DNA of 64,000 bases from Pseudarthrobacter naphthalenicus. GTDB lineage: Bacteria > Actinomycetota > Actinomycetes > Actinomycetales > Micrococcaceae. The notes under the pieces are model-generated. The model saw nothing but the letters and a program-made list of their open reading frames with translations. It did no database searches and had not been told where the DNA came from. Below are positions 63,779-64,000 of this stretch, piece after piece. The translations under genes and the position numbers were made by a program. The stretch lies in contig NZ_JARESG010000002.1 in the NCBI RefSeq assembly GCF_029076445.1, positions 62,001 through 126,000 of the forward strand, written 5' to 3'. The number at the start of each line of letters is the position of its first letter. The first letter of the stretch is position 1.

Positions 63779-64000
63779 TTGTCAGCAATTTTGGAGCAGT
63801 CCGCAAGTCCCGTGCAGTCGAACCTCACCAAGGTGCTGATCGCCAACCGCGGCGAAATCGCAGTGCGGATCATCCGCGCGGCACGTGATGAAGGCATTGC
63901 CTCCGTGGCTGTCTACGCCGATCCGGACCGGGACGCCCTGCATGTCCGGCTCGCCGACGAGGCCTATTCCCTGGGCGGCACCACGGCTGCCGAGTCCTAC
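63779..64000 (+). CDS. accA: Acyl-CoA carboxylase biotin carboxylase/BCCP (alpha) subunit, 3' end outside window
   Basis: The first 74 codons show [20 protein letters not shown] and [20 protein letters not shown], the N-terminal signature of biotin carboxylases. The fragment ends just after [10 protein letters not shown]. In actinobacteria this subunit also carries the biotin carrier domain at its C-terminus, which lies beyond the window. The TTG at 63779 is chosen because AAGGAG lies six bases upstream and the family N-terminus begins shortly after. It completes the set with accD, accE and birA. Confidence 0.93.
   Translation, partial: MSAILEQSASPVQSNLTKVLIANRGEIAVRIIRAARDEGIASVAVYADPDRDALHVRLADEAYSLGGTTAAESY

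Overview
The window is high-GC actinobacterial chromosome. The gene families and their order (the gatCAB/ligA neighbourhood, a birA-accD-accE-maf-accA set, a FHA/PP2C/Ser-Thr-kinase/EccC cluster) suggest a member of the Micrococcaceae close to Arthrobacter or Pseudarthrobacter. This assignment rests on protein recognition, not on a search. Genes are packed tightly. No gene-free stretch reaches 300 nt; the longest gaps are 57209-57456, 49544-49766, 22047-22264 and 2611-2818. I found no rRNA, tRNA, CRISPR array, insertion sequence, integrase or prophage gene.

Left part (1-26.4 kb): mostly housekeeping and metabolism. It holds a partial SGNH hydrolase, a SHOCT membrane protein, the methionine genes metY and metX (minus strand) with a SAM-clan riboswitch directly before metX, a VOC protein, a CPBP protease, a histidine phosphatase and a DeoR regulator. 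Next come an orphan imidazolonepropionase with an FAD oxidoreductase, the threonine catabolism pair tdh-kbl with a divergent LysR regulator, and a secreted DUF5666-like gene flanked by two copies of a long palindrome. The gatC-gatA-gatB operon follows, then a CitMHS citrate-type transporter divergent from a CitA/CitB-like two-component system, and a ligA-IMPase-GNAT-RidA run.

Central part (26.4-49.6 kb): the most unusual region. A WXG100 protein and a proline-rich secreted protein lie beside a 22-kb minus-strand operon. Read 5' to 3', the operon encodes a 2040-residue membrane-anchored Ig-like/FN3 protein, a MoxR ATPase, a DUF58 protein, a transglutaminase-like membrane protein lacking its catalytic Cys, a zinc-ribbon/RDD/FHA protein, a PP2C phosphatase, an FHA protein, a receptor-type Ser/Thr kinase, an FHA-like protein and a 1481-residue EccC/EssC-type ATPase with its own FHA domain. 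Most junctions overlap by 4 nt. I read it as a phosphorylation-controlled, type VII-like export or envelope-assembly system built around the giant surface protein. EccB, EccD, EccE and MycP are not in the window.

Right part (49.7-64 kb): a class III adenylate cyclase, a PH-domain protein and biotin ligase birA (minus strand), then an SDR dehydrogenase divergent from the acyl-CoA carboxylase genes accD and accE. A DUF885 peptidase, a DAACS symporter with altered cation-site residues, a small secreted protein divergent from a TetR-MMPL efflux pair, and maf follow. The window ends inside the biotin carboxylase gene. birA, accDE and accA together supply and biotinylate an acyl-CoA carboxylase.
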